Shown here: positions 34,401 to 44,920 of the stretch, in pieces
How the letters are laid out: each line of letters begins with the position of its first letter
How positions within the stretch are numbered: position 1 is the stretch's first letter
Assembly: GCA_028023455.1 (NCBI GenBank)
Contig: JAQFVV010012490.1
Location: forward strand, 2,478,001 to 2,542,000
DNA from: Epiperipatus broadwayi
Taxonomy: Eukaryota > Onychophora > Udeonychophora > Euonychophora > Peripatidae
Length of the DNA stretch: 64,000 nucleotides
Direction of reading: 5' to 3'
The notes under the pieces: model-generated
Seen by the model: the letters and a program-made list of their open reading frames with translations, nothing else
Told to the model about the DNA's origin: nothing
Databases searched by the model: none
Program-made: the position numbers and the translations under genes

Positions 34401-37400
34401 GAAGTCATTATTGTCATAATTGAAATGTGTTTTTTATAATTCTGGTTACATAATTTTCTCTATTCTGATATACTTTAATTAGCACATATTTTTTGAGCAT
34501 GTAAATTGTTTTTTCAAATCTATTTCTTTATCGTTCATTTCCCCTTCTAAAAGTAAACATTTTATACAAAATGCTGAGAAAGCATTTTTATATCTTTTTT
34601 CTTGTACATTGTACTTTGTAATTTTACTCAAGTTTTATTTTTCTAATTGCTCATTTAGTTATTTATTTTAACTTTCGGCTTTTCAAAAACAAAATAAATT
34701 ATCTATTTTTTGTGTGTTTGTTTATTTTTGTAACCAGATTAAATGATTTATTTTTATGTTCTGCTTTTAATACTAACCATTTCTTCTGAGTTTCAATAAT
34801 AATAATAAAATAGATAGAGTTATTGCTGAGATGCCACTTGAAAGAATTTTGGTATACAGTATATATTTTTCCAGCAATTGTAATTCTGCATTGAATACAA
34901 AAAAATAATATAATAAAGGCAAAAGCTTTTAAACAAATAAATTTTTATTAGCCTTGATATGTTTTTGTTTTAGAATCATTTTGAATACAGATTAGGTAAA
35001 ATGTGGGTATAGCAATCTTAATTCATATATCTATTCCTTCAATTAAAATAAATATGTTGCAGAACTTTACTATCTAAAAATTTTATTACAGAAAGCAGTA
35101 ATAATATAAAAAATATATAGACATGATTCTTTACTTAAAGAAAGCCACATTTCAAAAAAATACTGTGGGTATTCATTAACATTATATCATTTTCTTCAAA
35201 AGGTTTTCTGACAAGATTATTTCATGACAAAATCATATCACTAAATATCAAATTTATAAATAAAAAGAAGTAAAAAAACTAACTAAGAGACTTGGAAAAA
35301 TATATTTCTTTTTCACTAAAAAGTTAAAAAAAAATTAGTTGAATATTTACCTCTTGAGTTTGTCATTTTATCATTATGTTAAATCACATAAGGCAACCTG
35401 TTTATTTAAAATGCTTTAATAAATTCATTCTTTAAATGCTTTAATAAATTGGAACATACAATTTATTAAATTTCAAATGCATATATTTTTTTTTTTTAAA
35501 AAAAAAAAAAAGAATGCATTTAAAAAGATTTCAGAATTATTTTTTTATAAACATCACTTTAATTTCAATAATAAATTATTAATTTTAATAATGTAACAGA
35601 TAATTGAGTGAGGAGATGCTATTTGGTAGCTGTAAATAAATCGAGATGCTAAAAGCTGAAGAGAATCTAATAAGCTTCCTAAAATGCTAATTTGTAATAT
35701 TGAATTAAAGACTCTTAATCTAAACTAAAAAACTAGATAGGCAATACCAACCAGTGAGGACATATATCTTAGCTTAACCTTTACCAAAAAAATAATTAAT
35801 AAGCAAAACAACTTTCACATGAACCATTACATGTGAACATTAATATTCTAAGAAATCTCAGGGTTTATACAGCATTTCTGATATTCTATATGCTAATAAG
35901 TATATAGAACTTTATGTGCGGTTAACATAATATCATAGTCAACAAAATAATACTTTAATCTATATTATTTCTCAGGATTTTGAAAATCATAAAGACTTGT
36001 ACATTTTATATAGTAAATTGCTTAAGATATGACTGAACACAAATGGACTTTTAGTGATTGTAACCAGTGCATTATAGCATATAAATAAAGCTATGAAAGG
36101 AATGGGGATGAGCTCTTGTGGACTGTTTAAAATAAACAATATTCAGTTAAATTATTTAAAATATAAAGAAAATTAGCTGATTGAAATTAAAATTATATGA
36201 CCACACTAATAAATCAAAATGATGATGATAAATAAAATACAAAGTTATTATTTTAAAACATAATTTTATTAAAATATGAATGGATAAATATGGAATAAAT
36301 AGGTATAATTTTACTCTTAATATCACTGATAATGTTCTCTAAATAAAAGTTTACTTATAAGTGCTGTTATAAAAAGAAAAGATCGTAAGTAGATGCAATG
36401 ATGTGTACTCTTTATGTGTTGCTCATAAAAATACAAAATAATTAAACAAGGTTGCCAATAAATGGGATTTAAATATATCATTATCTTAAAATCTAAAATA
36501 TAATAAGAGATTTATCTGTCTTATAGATCTTACCTATTTCCCCTATTGGAACTCACTACCAAATGGTATCTTATTCTTTAATCTAGGAACAACATTTATT
36601 TCTCTCTCGATTAATATAATGTCAACATGGCCAATTTGTATATCTTTAAAATTAATGATACATTCTATATCTGACCTATAGCCATGGACTAACTCTTTAT
36701 TTCTTAAAGTCTAATTTTGTTACTACATGTAAAAATTTTAAAGCATTATTTATTCATTTACATAAACATATTATTAATGCAATATATTAATATTATATTA
36801 GTATATAAGAAAAAAAAAAAAGGTCCATAACATCTCGTAATCAATAAGAGAATTTAATATTAGCTAACAATAACAACCTATCTTTAATAAAAACAATGCA
36901 AAAACATCTTATATCAATTTAAATATTGAAACCATATTACCTGATCTTCTTAAAGAACATTTATAAATATTAACACAAGCAATTAAAATATTACAACAAC
37001 AAACAAAAAAAAACAGTAAAGAATACAAATGAGACAATCATCATTACTCATGAAAGTTTATGAATAACTTAATCCATTTTCTTTCTGTGCATGTTTTTAT
37101 AATTTCATTAATAAACTTCCTTTTTAAAACTATACTCATTATTTTTAGTTTTCCCACAAATTTTATTGACAGGTAAGGTAAGATTGTTTATTACAATTTT
37201 AAAACCTATTATAGAGGTGATTAGATCATAGATTCCTAAGGCAGTTAAGTTTCTGATTAATTACACTTTTTAAGAAGTGAGGTATGTTATTCAGTTAAAA
37301 TCTCTCACAGGATTAGTTTTAAAAAATTAGCAAAAATACAACCATTAAATTAAATCAGAATTTCTCAGGTGTGCTTAATTAGTATTCACGTAAATAGAAG

Positions 37401-39350
37401 AACAAAAGCAAAATTTGGTCCGCTTAGCAAAGCAAGCTTTATGATTTGAAAACTAACAATATTTATAGACTCGAATATTTGGCTATATTTTTAAATAATT
37501 CCAAGATTAACTATTAGAATTTGCCCAATGAAAAATTTTTAGTGGTTGAAGATTCATCTATAATTAAATCATATTTGATGACAATGATCATAAAGGTTAG
37601 CATTCACCTCCAATGGTAAATGTCCAATAATCCTTTTCAGCCAAACATAATTTAATCAAGCTGCTATTAATTAAATACTTTAAACTTATAAAATTCATCA
37701 GATGAAATTTTCACTTAGATAATCCCAAATTTTATCTAGCGCTTGCTTTTATGCTGAAGAACGTGATTGAAAAATGATGTGGATTTGAACTTTTTTTTAT
37801 TTAATTATAATTTATATGTGAAATTTTTATCATGTTAGCACAGCAGCCAATATCATCCAGATAATAAAGCTCTCCTTATTGTTTTCCACACGACAAAATC
37901 ACTCATATATTACATTTTACATTCATAAGACATTTTAAAATAAAATTATTATAAAGATGAATATACAATTATTTACATATATTCTGATACTAAATAATAT
38001 ATTAATACGTTATCTATTAAAATGAATAAGATTTAATTTTTTTAATTCATTGTTCTTATATAAGATTTTTCTATATTTCTATGGCCTTTTATTAAATATA
38101 TTTTTAGCCTCTAAAAAACATTTTATTATAGTTAGACATAAAAACAAACACATACATGCATCTTTAAATGTTATATGGAAGTTAAATATTTTTACTTGTG
38201 CTATTAAGTTAGATATTAGTTGCTGAATTTATGATTATGTTGCGATTGATTTCCTTATATTAATAAAGGACATTCGACAATAAAATTTTCCTTAGTGTAA
38301 AGTAGGATTGGTAACTTAATTTTGTTAATGAATGTTTTTATTAAATTTTAAATTTAACAGTGATTTTACAATTTTGATATACCTTTTTAGACTTATTTTA
38401 AACTATGTTCACCATCTTGGGTATCCCTTATCAATGCTATACTCATATATATAATATAACTTGAAAATTACAATTATTATTTTTAAAAATATTTAAGCTG
38501 GTTTATATTGGATCAATGGGGTTAATATCACAATATGGGCAAATCATTTAACTGCATCCTACTACTTACACTCATTAGATTGGTCCAATTTGTCTATTTT
38601 ATCCTTTGTATTATTAATCAACCTATTCAAACTTATGGGTGTCTTATATTCAACAATGAATTTATCTGCATTATCTTTGCAGTTTTATTTCTAATGGTAG
38701 GGCCATTCATTTTTCATTTCTAACTTTTCTGTTTCTCAAGTGTAACATTTCTTTTTAAATGTTCAACATGTTAAATATATCAGTTGCATTATAACCAGAT
38801 TTTATCATATCAGATATATAAATTTCTAAATTATTAATCTTGTCAGATTGTAACTTATATAAATAGTTATTTCAATCCCAAAATGCTCTCAAATCTGCAA
38901 AATTATGTGACATTGACATTTTAGATTTCATATTGATGCACCCTCAAATATTAAATGATTTAATAGTCATGTTGTAACAACAAAATAAAGTTCCATTTCA
39001 TTTTTAAATCCAATTAATTAAATTTTATTTTTTATTCTCCTTGCAGTGTTTTAATACTATTTATAAATAATGACAGATTCAATCTATAAACTATAAATTT
39101 GCCATGTATTAAAGTATTTTAAACTCTTTTTTTAAAAATATATTGAACATTTTCTAAGCAATGTAGTGTAGCAATAAAATGATGGACTGAAAAACTAAAG
39201 TTTTTGAAGTTCAACCTGTTATTTTTTGTTTGAATATCACATGACCTTATGAGAGACTAAATATTCAGTTGTTTTATTTATTATAAAACAATCTTTTAAA
39301 CCTATCTCAAAATGAAATTGAAGTTGTATTTATTTTTAATATAATAATTT
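34401..39350. other. AT-rich DNA, no gene recognised
   Basis: About 5 kb with no exon-like sequence, RNA gene or assignable transposon. A hydrophobic open frame at 38535-38723 has no domain and is likely chance. Confidence 0.45.
35484..35513. repeat. Poly(T)-poly(A) perfect palindrome
   Basis: A run of about 14 T is followed directly by about 15 A. Similar junctions occur at about 11876-11903 (A then T) and 62391-62416 (T then A). They may be remnants of head-to-head poly(A) tails or replication slippage, and they are error-prone in assemblies. Confidence 0.6.
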
Positions 39351-39505
39351 ATATTTATATGACTGATATATTTGAAATACAGACACTTCATATACCTGGA
39401 GCCTAATTGTAAATATAGGGGATTTGAACTCAGACTTTCAAGCATCTTTCAACACACTATCTCATATCACTGATGCACATGATTACACACATGTAGAAAA
39501 GATCA

Positions 39506-39564
39506 ATAATCATCAATATATATATTTCGTGCTGAACAAGCACTCATTAGTTGGTCCAGATTAT
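39506..39564 (-). ncRNA. Hammerhead motif, family 1, core mutated (CUAAUGA)
   Basis: Stem I AUAAUC/GAUUAU and ACCAA/UUGAU, stem II GUGCU-UGUUC-AGCAC, and GAAA are present. The first core block reads CUAAUGA instead of CUGAUGA, so this copy is predicted inactive. Confidence 0.6.
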
Positions 39565-39959
39565 CATCTCTCACACATATTTATAATCAGTGCTCAGTTT
39601 ATATTAAGATAGCAAATCTTCATAGTTTAATGGACAGGCTTCAATCTATTCCAACCTCCAACTCTTCAGCAATCCATACCATTGAAAATCTGATGATGGA
39701 AAGCCCAAATCCCATGCTGATGCCAATATTGTTGCCATCCCCATGTTGAACTCGTCACTCGATCCCTCATGTACAGGACCGTATCCATTTAAATACATAG
39801 AACAGAGATGGGCGAGATGCAGGCTTAATGTGTAATATTTGAAATACAGGCACTCTTCATACCCCTGGAGCCTAATTGTAAATATAGGGGATTTGAACTC
39901 AGACTTTTAACTATCTCATATCACTGATACACATGATTACACACATGTAGAAAAGATCA

Positions 39960-40016
39960 ATAATCACCAATTTGTATTTCGTGCTGAACCAGCACTCATC
40001 AATTGGTCCAGATTAT
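39960..40016 (-). ncRNA. Hammerhead motif, family 1, core mutated (UUGAUGA)
   Basis: Stem II GUGCUG-GUU-CAGCAC is perfect and GAAA is kept. The first core nucleotide is U instead of C, and stem III (AUACAAA) is disrupted. Stem I pairs fully (AUAAUC/GAUUAU, ACCAA/UUGGU). Predicted inactive. Confidence 0.6.
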
Positions 40017-40040
40017 CATCTCTCACACATATATTGAGAT

Positions 40041-40080
40041 ATTCGTGCTGAACTAGCACTCATCAGTTGGTCCAGATTAT
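40041..40080 (-). ncRNA. Hammerhead motif, family 1, truncated after GAA
   Basis: CUGAUGA (40066-40060), stem II GUGCU(A)GUU(C)AGCAC and GAA are present, but the sequence diverges within stem III, so the 3' strand of stem I is missing. It lies at the turn of the large inverted repeat. Confidence 0.55.
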
Positions 40081-40144
40081 CATCTCACACATATATTAAG
40101 ATATTTTAATATAAACTGATCACTGATTATATGTGTGAGTGTTG

Positions 40145-40203
40145 ATAATCTGGACCAACTGATGAGTGCTGGTTCAGCATGAAATATGTATATTGGTGAT
40201 TAT
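40145..40203 (+). ncRNA. Type I hammerhead ribozyme motif, canonical core (family 1)
   Basis: AUAAUC (40145-40150), loop UGG, ACCAA, CUGAUGA (40159-40165), stem II GUGCUG-GUU-CAGCAU (five pairs plus a G-U), GAA, stem III AUA-UG-UAU (40184-40191), A (40192) before the predicted cleavage, then UUGGU (40193-40197) and GAUUAU (40198-40203). ACCAA pairs with UUGGU and AUAAUC with GAUUAU. All conserved core positions are intact. Cleavage is predicted between 40192 and 40193. Confidence 0.75.
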
Positions 40204-40620
40204 TGATCTTTTCTACATGTTTGTAATCATGTGTGTCAGTGATATGAGATAGTGTGGATAGTTGAAAGATGCTTGAAAGTCTGGGTTCAAATCCCCTATA
40301 TTTACAATTAGTCTCCGGGTATATGAAGAGTGCCTGTATTCCAAATATTGCACATTAAGCCTGCATCCTTCGCATCTCTCTTCTATGTATTTAAATGGAT
40401 ATGGTCCTGCACATGAGGGATCGAGTGATTTGAGTTCAACATGGGCATGGCAACAATATTGGCATCAGCATGGGATTTGGGCTTTCCATCATCAGATTTT
40501 CAATGGTATGGATGGCTGAAGAATTGGAGGTTGGAATAGATTGAAGCCTGTCCATTAAAGTATGAAGATTTGCTATCTTAATATAAACTGAGCACTGATT
40601 ATAAATATGTGTGAGAGATG

Positions 40621-40677
40621 ATAATCTGGATCAACTGATGTGTGCAGTTTCAGCACAAAATATATATTGGTGATTAT
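40621..40677 (+). ncRNA. Hammerhead motif, family 1, core mutated (CUGAUGU, AAAA)
   Basis: Stem I AUAAUC/GAUUAU is intact and stem II is partly kept. The core reads CUGAUGU and AAAA instead of CUGAUGA and GAAA, so it is predicted inactive. It lies 476 nt downstream of the canonical copy and defines the tandem unit. Confidence 0.6.
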
Positions 40678-41055
40678 TGGTCTTTTCAGTATGTGTGTAA
40701 TCATGTGTATCAGTGATATGAGATAGTGTGGATAGTTGAAAGTCTGAGTTCAAATCCCCTGTATTTATATGACTGCAAATTGAGAACTTAATGAACTTTA
40801 ATCAATAAATGTTTTAAAAATTATTCAATGAAAAATTTAAGTATTGTACTACAGTATTACTAATATTTAGGAGTTTAATTTTTAAATAAAATATTAAACA
40901 TTTAATGGATATTCCTGAAGGTTTGTGATGATGGTGTTCTAGCTGTATTTTTATATTGGACTATTTCCATCATGTAATATATGTGTTGAATGTCTTTAGA
41001 AAAGTTTAATTTTATTTAAATATTCCAAATACATTCAACTGTTAGTAATATCACA

Positions 41056-41416
41056 GCAAACAGTTTAGTATATGCACCAACTGTTAGTAATATCACAGCT
41101 CACATGACAATGGCAAAAAATTCCATTAGCCAACCTAGTGTGATTATACATAATGCATGGAAACCACTAATCAACTTTGCTCTCAGGAAAAAGTGGAAAA
41201 ATTGGGAGGAACCTCATAGATAAATATATGAAATTGCTACACACTGTTGCCTCTGGCAGGATGGCTCAGTTGGTTAGAGTGTTACCTTAAAATTCAAGAA
41301 TCTAAGGACCCAGGTTCGAATCCCATGCTAGTTCTGTCACTGGTCAGGCCAGCAACACCTGAAGAAGAGGGGAGAAAAATATTACTAACAGTTGGTGCAT
41401 ATACTAACCTGTTTGC
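41056..41416 (+). repeat. tRNA-derived SINE flanked by a 38-bp inverted repeat
   Basis: GCAAACAGTTTAGTATATGC and the following 18 bases (41056-41093) face 41379-41416, with 37 of 38 positions complementary. Between them lies a tRNA-like segment with pol III A box TGGCTCAGTTGG (41262-41273) and perfect B box GGTTCGAATCC (41313-41323), 40 bp apart. The acceptor and anticodon stems do not fold properly, so this is not a tRNA gene. Tail: CACTGGTCAGGCC and a purine-rich stretch. A second partial copy of the left inverted arm starts at about 41036. Confidence 0.7.
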
Positions 41417-41524
41417 TGATATTACCTAATTGGTTCCTGAAATGTGTATAAATAGAGCAATTTAAGCAAAATATCAAAAAGTGGTTTTAAAATATTTATT
41501 TTTTAAGGTGTATTAACTGACATA

Positions 41525-42609
41525 TACAGATAGTCCTCTACTTTCTTTTTTATTACCTTAAATTTTATTACATTGTTAATGAAATAATTAAGGTGATAGA
41601 AATAAGTTATATTATTTAAAAGTTTAAAGTTATACAAATGTAGAATAACACACAGACACATATGTATATATTAAAAATATAAAAGAGTTTATGCAAAAGA
41701 AATCAGTCAAAAATAAGAATATGATAAAAGATTAATATTTATAAAATTATTAAAAATGTATATGGATGTATAGTTAGTTACTGAGTTCATTAAAAAGTTT
41801 CTATAGTAAAAATATTTATAAGTAAATTGCTTCACTTATTTTTCAGAAAGTTTAAAATTTGATATTCTTTGCATTGGGTTTATTAGTCTTATTACCATGT
41901 TAATTATTTAATATTATGTTTAAATTTGCTAGGCTTTTACTCCTATTTATAATTACATTTTAGATTTTATGTTTTCTGAAGCAGGATTTTCTGTATGATA
42001 AATTAATTGCTGTGATCACTGATGATAGACAAACCAAAACCCTGTTAAGTTTTTGTGTGATTGATAAGAATTCTCTAAGAATAAAAGTAATTGAAAGACA
42101 TCTCAAATTAATAAAAATAAATTTATCAGGATTTTAAAAATAAAATTAATAATACTAAAAAGTTAACTTAATATTACATAAAAATATATATCATTATTCT
42201 GTATATATATGTAAGTGCTGATTGATGATTGTGATATAGCAGATAAGAACAAAAACTTGAATATCCAGTAGATAAATATCACTTTATTGCTTATTAGCTG
42301 GTATTTTCTTCATAAATTTATCAAGAGATAATATAGGGGATTTGAACATAGACTTTCAAGCTCCCTTCAACCATCTCCTCTATCTCATCCATAGAGTGCT
42401 GGAAGGTGCTTGAAAGTCTGGGTTCAAATCATCTATATTACATCTAGACTTCATATATATAAAATATACTTTTATTTAAAATGTTATCAAGAGAGAGTTG
42501 AATTGTACTCTTCTTTTTCTTCCCTTGATAAAAAATTCCATAATACTCTCTTTTTCTGTTGCCCTTTATACAAAATAGTGAATTGTATGAAAGTAGAGGA
42601 CTGCCTGTA
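41525..42609. mobile_element. TIR element related to 52621-52944, with insertions
   Basis: The ends TACAGATAGTCCTCTACTTTC (41525-41545) and its inverted partner (42589-42609) match the TIR of the 324-bp element at 52.6 kb. The right part (42250-42609) is antisense to 52621-52790, interrupted by the foldback insert at 42329-42483. A further block at 41427-41510 is antisense to 52833-52912, so rearrangement or another nested insertion lies between. No transposase is visible. Confidence 0.5.
42318..42494. repeat. Small palindromic family 1 head inserted with an 11-bp duplication
   Basis: TTATCAAGAGA occurs at 42318-42328 and 42484-42494, flanking 155 bp. The insert is itself palindromic (GGATTTGAACATAGACTTTC facing GAAAGTCTGGGTTCAAATC) and matches the B-box end of family 1. 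The related element at 52.76 kb has the uninterrupted sequence, which acts as an empty site. An 11-bp duplication suggests retroposition. Confidence 0.7.
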
Positions 42610-43724
42610 TAAATATACATTTATTTCATTAATAACAATATAAACTTTAAAATACATAATATACTTAACATTTTTATCAACACAAAATTTTTATATAGCA
42701 GTATGAATAATTAAAATAATAAATCAAAACAATACTTTTAACTTTATCTGAATAATAGAAATTTTTTAATTAAAGATGTTTGTATTAATGGTAATTTATT
42801 TGTACTGTATAAATTAATTTTTTTTTTTTTTTTTTTGGAATTAGTAATAAATGGATCATTAAGGAAAAAATCATTTGCAATATTAAACAAGATAATTTAA
42901 TAAAAAGAAAAGCATTATTAATTAAATTGTAAATAAAAAAATAAGCATAATATATTTCAAAAAGATTAAACAGATTTATTATTAAGAAGTTAGTGTATCA
43001 TGATAATACTTGGAATACTCAAAAATGTGATTAAGATTGGAAAAGAAAATTCTATACAAACATTAAAAATCTGGCTTTAATAGATAGATATATCTAGATT
43101 CAAATTTAGACAAGGTTAATTTGAAAATCTAATCAACAGTTTAAGATTTGTTATCATCTAATCTCTCAAATCATTATGACTTGGTAATTAATAAACCTGA
43201 TAAGTGATGCATTTTCATTCATTATTTTTCTTCAAGGAAATGTTGGAAAGGATTTTGTTTTTCTATTCATTATTTAATACCTGTTTTACTTTATCCTATA
43301 AATCAGCGTTTCCCAACCTTTTTTGGCTCACGTACCACTTGGTAGTACATCACGCTAAATTGTATCACTTCGTAAAAATGATTGTATTTCATAAAATTTG
43401 TTATTGCAAGTGTGATATTTTATTTGCATTATAAATATTATAGGGTGACCATGTATGTATTCACATCACACAATGAGACAAATTACATTGAAACACGCCT
43501 AAACGTCACACCGGATTATAAACTCACTGAAATTATAAACTCACTATAACATATTTATATGTATGTGTTTGTTCAAAGTTTCATATTTTTTCCAAAATAA
43601 TTTATTAAAGATTACATTATTACATTAAAGGTTATTTGGTACATATTTTGTTCAAAGTGTTTTCTCATTCCTTCATTTGGTTTTCCTGAATTTGAGTCTG
43701 TTTTCTCTTTTTCGGAGCATCTTG

Positions 43725-44000
43725 CTATTGGTTAGGCCATGGAGAGGATAAATCCACCATGTCCCAAGTCATGGTAAAAATAACCTCAGGGATTATCAGG
43801 CTATCTCTTGTTTTTGTTTTCTTTATATTGTTCTGCATGAAGTTAATAGGATTAAAATTTTGATGATTAAATACTAGCTTACATCTAGTAATCCACAATA
43901 GATGATCAAGAATTAATGAGAGTCTAATTTCTGGGTATGATCCTTTTCTGATACATTCTTTCAAATTAAATACAATAATTTATTTTGATTTGCCTTGATC
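43725..44000 (-). mobile_element. LINE 3' fragment nested in the hAT element
   Basis: The minus-strand frame (43964-43725, stop at its end) includes HLLWITRCKLVFNHQNF, then IKKTKTRDSL, and MTWDMVDLSS just before the stop. The spacing of IWxxRCK, KKxKxRD and TW matches the C-terminus of the LINE at the right edge of the window (63616 onward) and, more distantly, the 30.3-34.4 kb LINE. Only the last 80 or so codons are present, consistent with a 5'-truncated LINE insertion into the hAT element. Confidence 0.65.
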
Positions 44001-44129
44001 CGACTCATTATTTATCTATTATTTTGTCATATTTTGTTTACTAATAATAAATGGTTTTAATAAAAACACAAAATTATAAAAAACCAATTAATATATTTTC
44101 TTATCATAATCAAATATTTTTATAAAATA

Positions 44130-44728
44130 AATTTAATGAGATTCTTGTGCTTGTTTCAAACAACATAATTTTTTAAAATTTGGTTCAAAAGATGCGCGGT
44201 ATACACTTAAGTCTACAGATGCGTTCAATCTGTTTCGATACTTATTTTTTTAAAAAATATATAAAGAAAAAGCTCTTCCTACTAATTCCGTAGTAGTAAA
44301 CGGTAATAATAATTTAAGAGCTTTCTCAGAAAGTTGTTCATATTCTTTAATGTTTAACCAAAAATTAATTAGATTGTGTCATTTGAATTCTACTTGTAAA
44401 GTTCTGTCACATGATAAGTCTATTAATTTTTTTTATCCTTTATTGATAATGATGTAGCTTTTTCTAAATTTTCTGCATAGAAGGGGTTTGAAATCCAATT
44501 ATCATTTGTGTTTTGGGGTTTTGGAAAATATTCCATGAAAGACAATTTTAATCCAGTTAAATGTGCTATTATATTTTCTCGTATATCTTGAGAGAGACTA
44601 ACCTTATTTTCAAATAAAAAAATAAGTAGAGTTTTGAATACTTCCGGTTGATTGATTTCGATACACAGTTTCCAAAAATCTAATTTCTTAATCATACTTT
44701 CAATTTTATCAGTAACATTAAAGATCAT
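44130..44728 (-). pseudogene. hAT transposase remnant, C-terminal region
   Basis: From 44728 downward the frame has LDFWKLCIEINQPEVFKTLL, NKVSLSQDIRENIIAHLTGL, MEYFPKPQN and WISNPF. After a break come FWLNIKE, QLSEKALKLLLPF and TTTE, then KYRNRLNASVDL and ending KQAQESH-stop near 44132. This series, including the FW...EYP/YE...LS-KAL-LLPF hATC block and the NRL...D block, is the conserved C-terminus of ZBED5/SCAND3/FAM200-type hAT transposases. The usual CExxFS signature is mutated. At least one frameshift lies near 44410. It is not functional. Confidence 0.8.
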
Positions 44729-44920
44729 TATCGACTGTACATATTAACAACTTTACAATATTATTAATTAAAATAATTTTTATGAATTATAGGGAAAAAA
44801 CGTTTCTATGATTTTTTTTTCATGTCCACCATTATTGATTATTTTTCATGTACCACCAACCAGCAACTCGCGTACCACCAGTGGTACGCGTACCACAGGT
44901 TGGGAAACACTGCTATAAAT

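Larger units (their letters stand above)
39357..40785. repeat. Foldback family 1, copy B: two tandem hammerhead units per arm
   Basis: The left arm (about 39380-40095) and right arm (about 40108-40765) are inverted copies. Each arm holds a full unit plus a partial one in tandem. On the right arm the order is hammerhead (40145), body with GGGTTCAAATCCCC (a pol III B-box-like motif near 40292), CTGCATCC, CAACATGGGCATGG, GAAGATTTGCTATCTTAATA, second hammerhead (40621), then the start of the body again to the second GTTCAAATCCCC. The left arm mirrors this with hammerheads at 39506, 39960 and a truncated one at 40041. Spacing of tandem hammerheads is 452 nt (left) and 476 nt (right). There is no protein coding. 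This architecture resembles Sm-alpha-like SINEs, animal retrozymes or Penelope terminal repeats. Confidence 0.8.
43304..44912 (-). mobile_element. hAT transposon (ZBED5/SCAND3-like), 1.6 kb, 8-bp duplication
   Basis: Left end CAGCGTTTCCCAACCTTTTT; right end read inward CAGTGTTTCCCAACCTGTGG. CTATAAAT flanks both sides exactly (43296-43303 and 44913-44920). CGTACCAC/GTGGTACG blocks lie just inside both ends. A minus-strand transposase remnant occupies 44130-44728, and the left portion contains a LINE 3' fragment. Compared with autonomous members of this group it lacks the BED finger and most of the catalytic region. Confidence 0.85.

Noticed and set aside
38535-38723. Hydrophobic 62-residue frame as a membrane protein
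   Set aside because: AT-rich DNA yields Phe/Leu/Ile-rich frames by chance. There is no homology, no promoter and no neighbouring exon.
41247-41429. Possible tRNA gene or 60-residue protein
   Set aside because: Pol III boxes are present, but the acceptor, anticodon and T stems do not pair, and the frame spans the SINE and its inverted arm. It is a tRNA-derived SINE.
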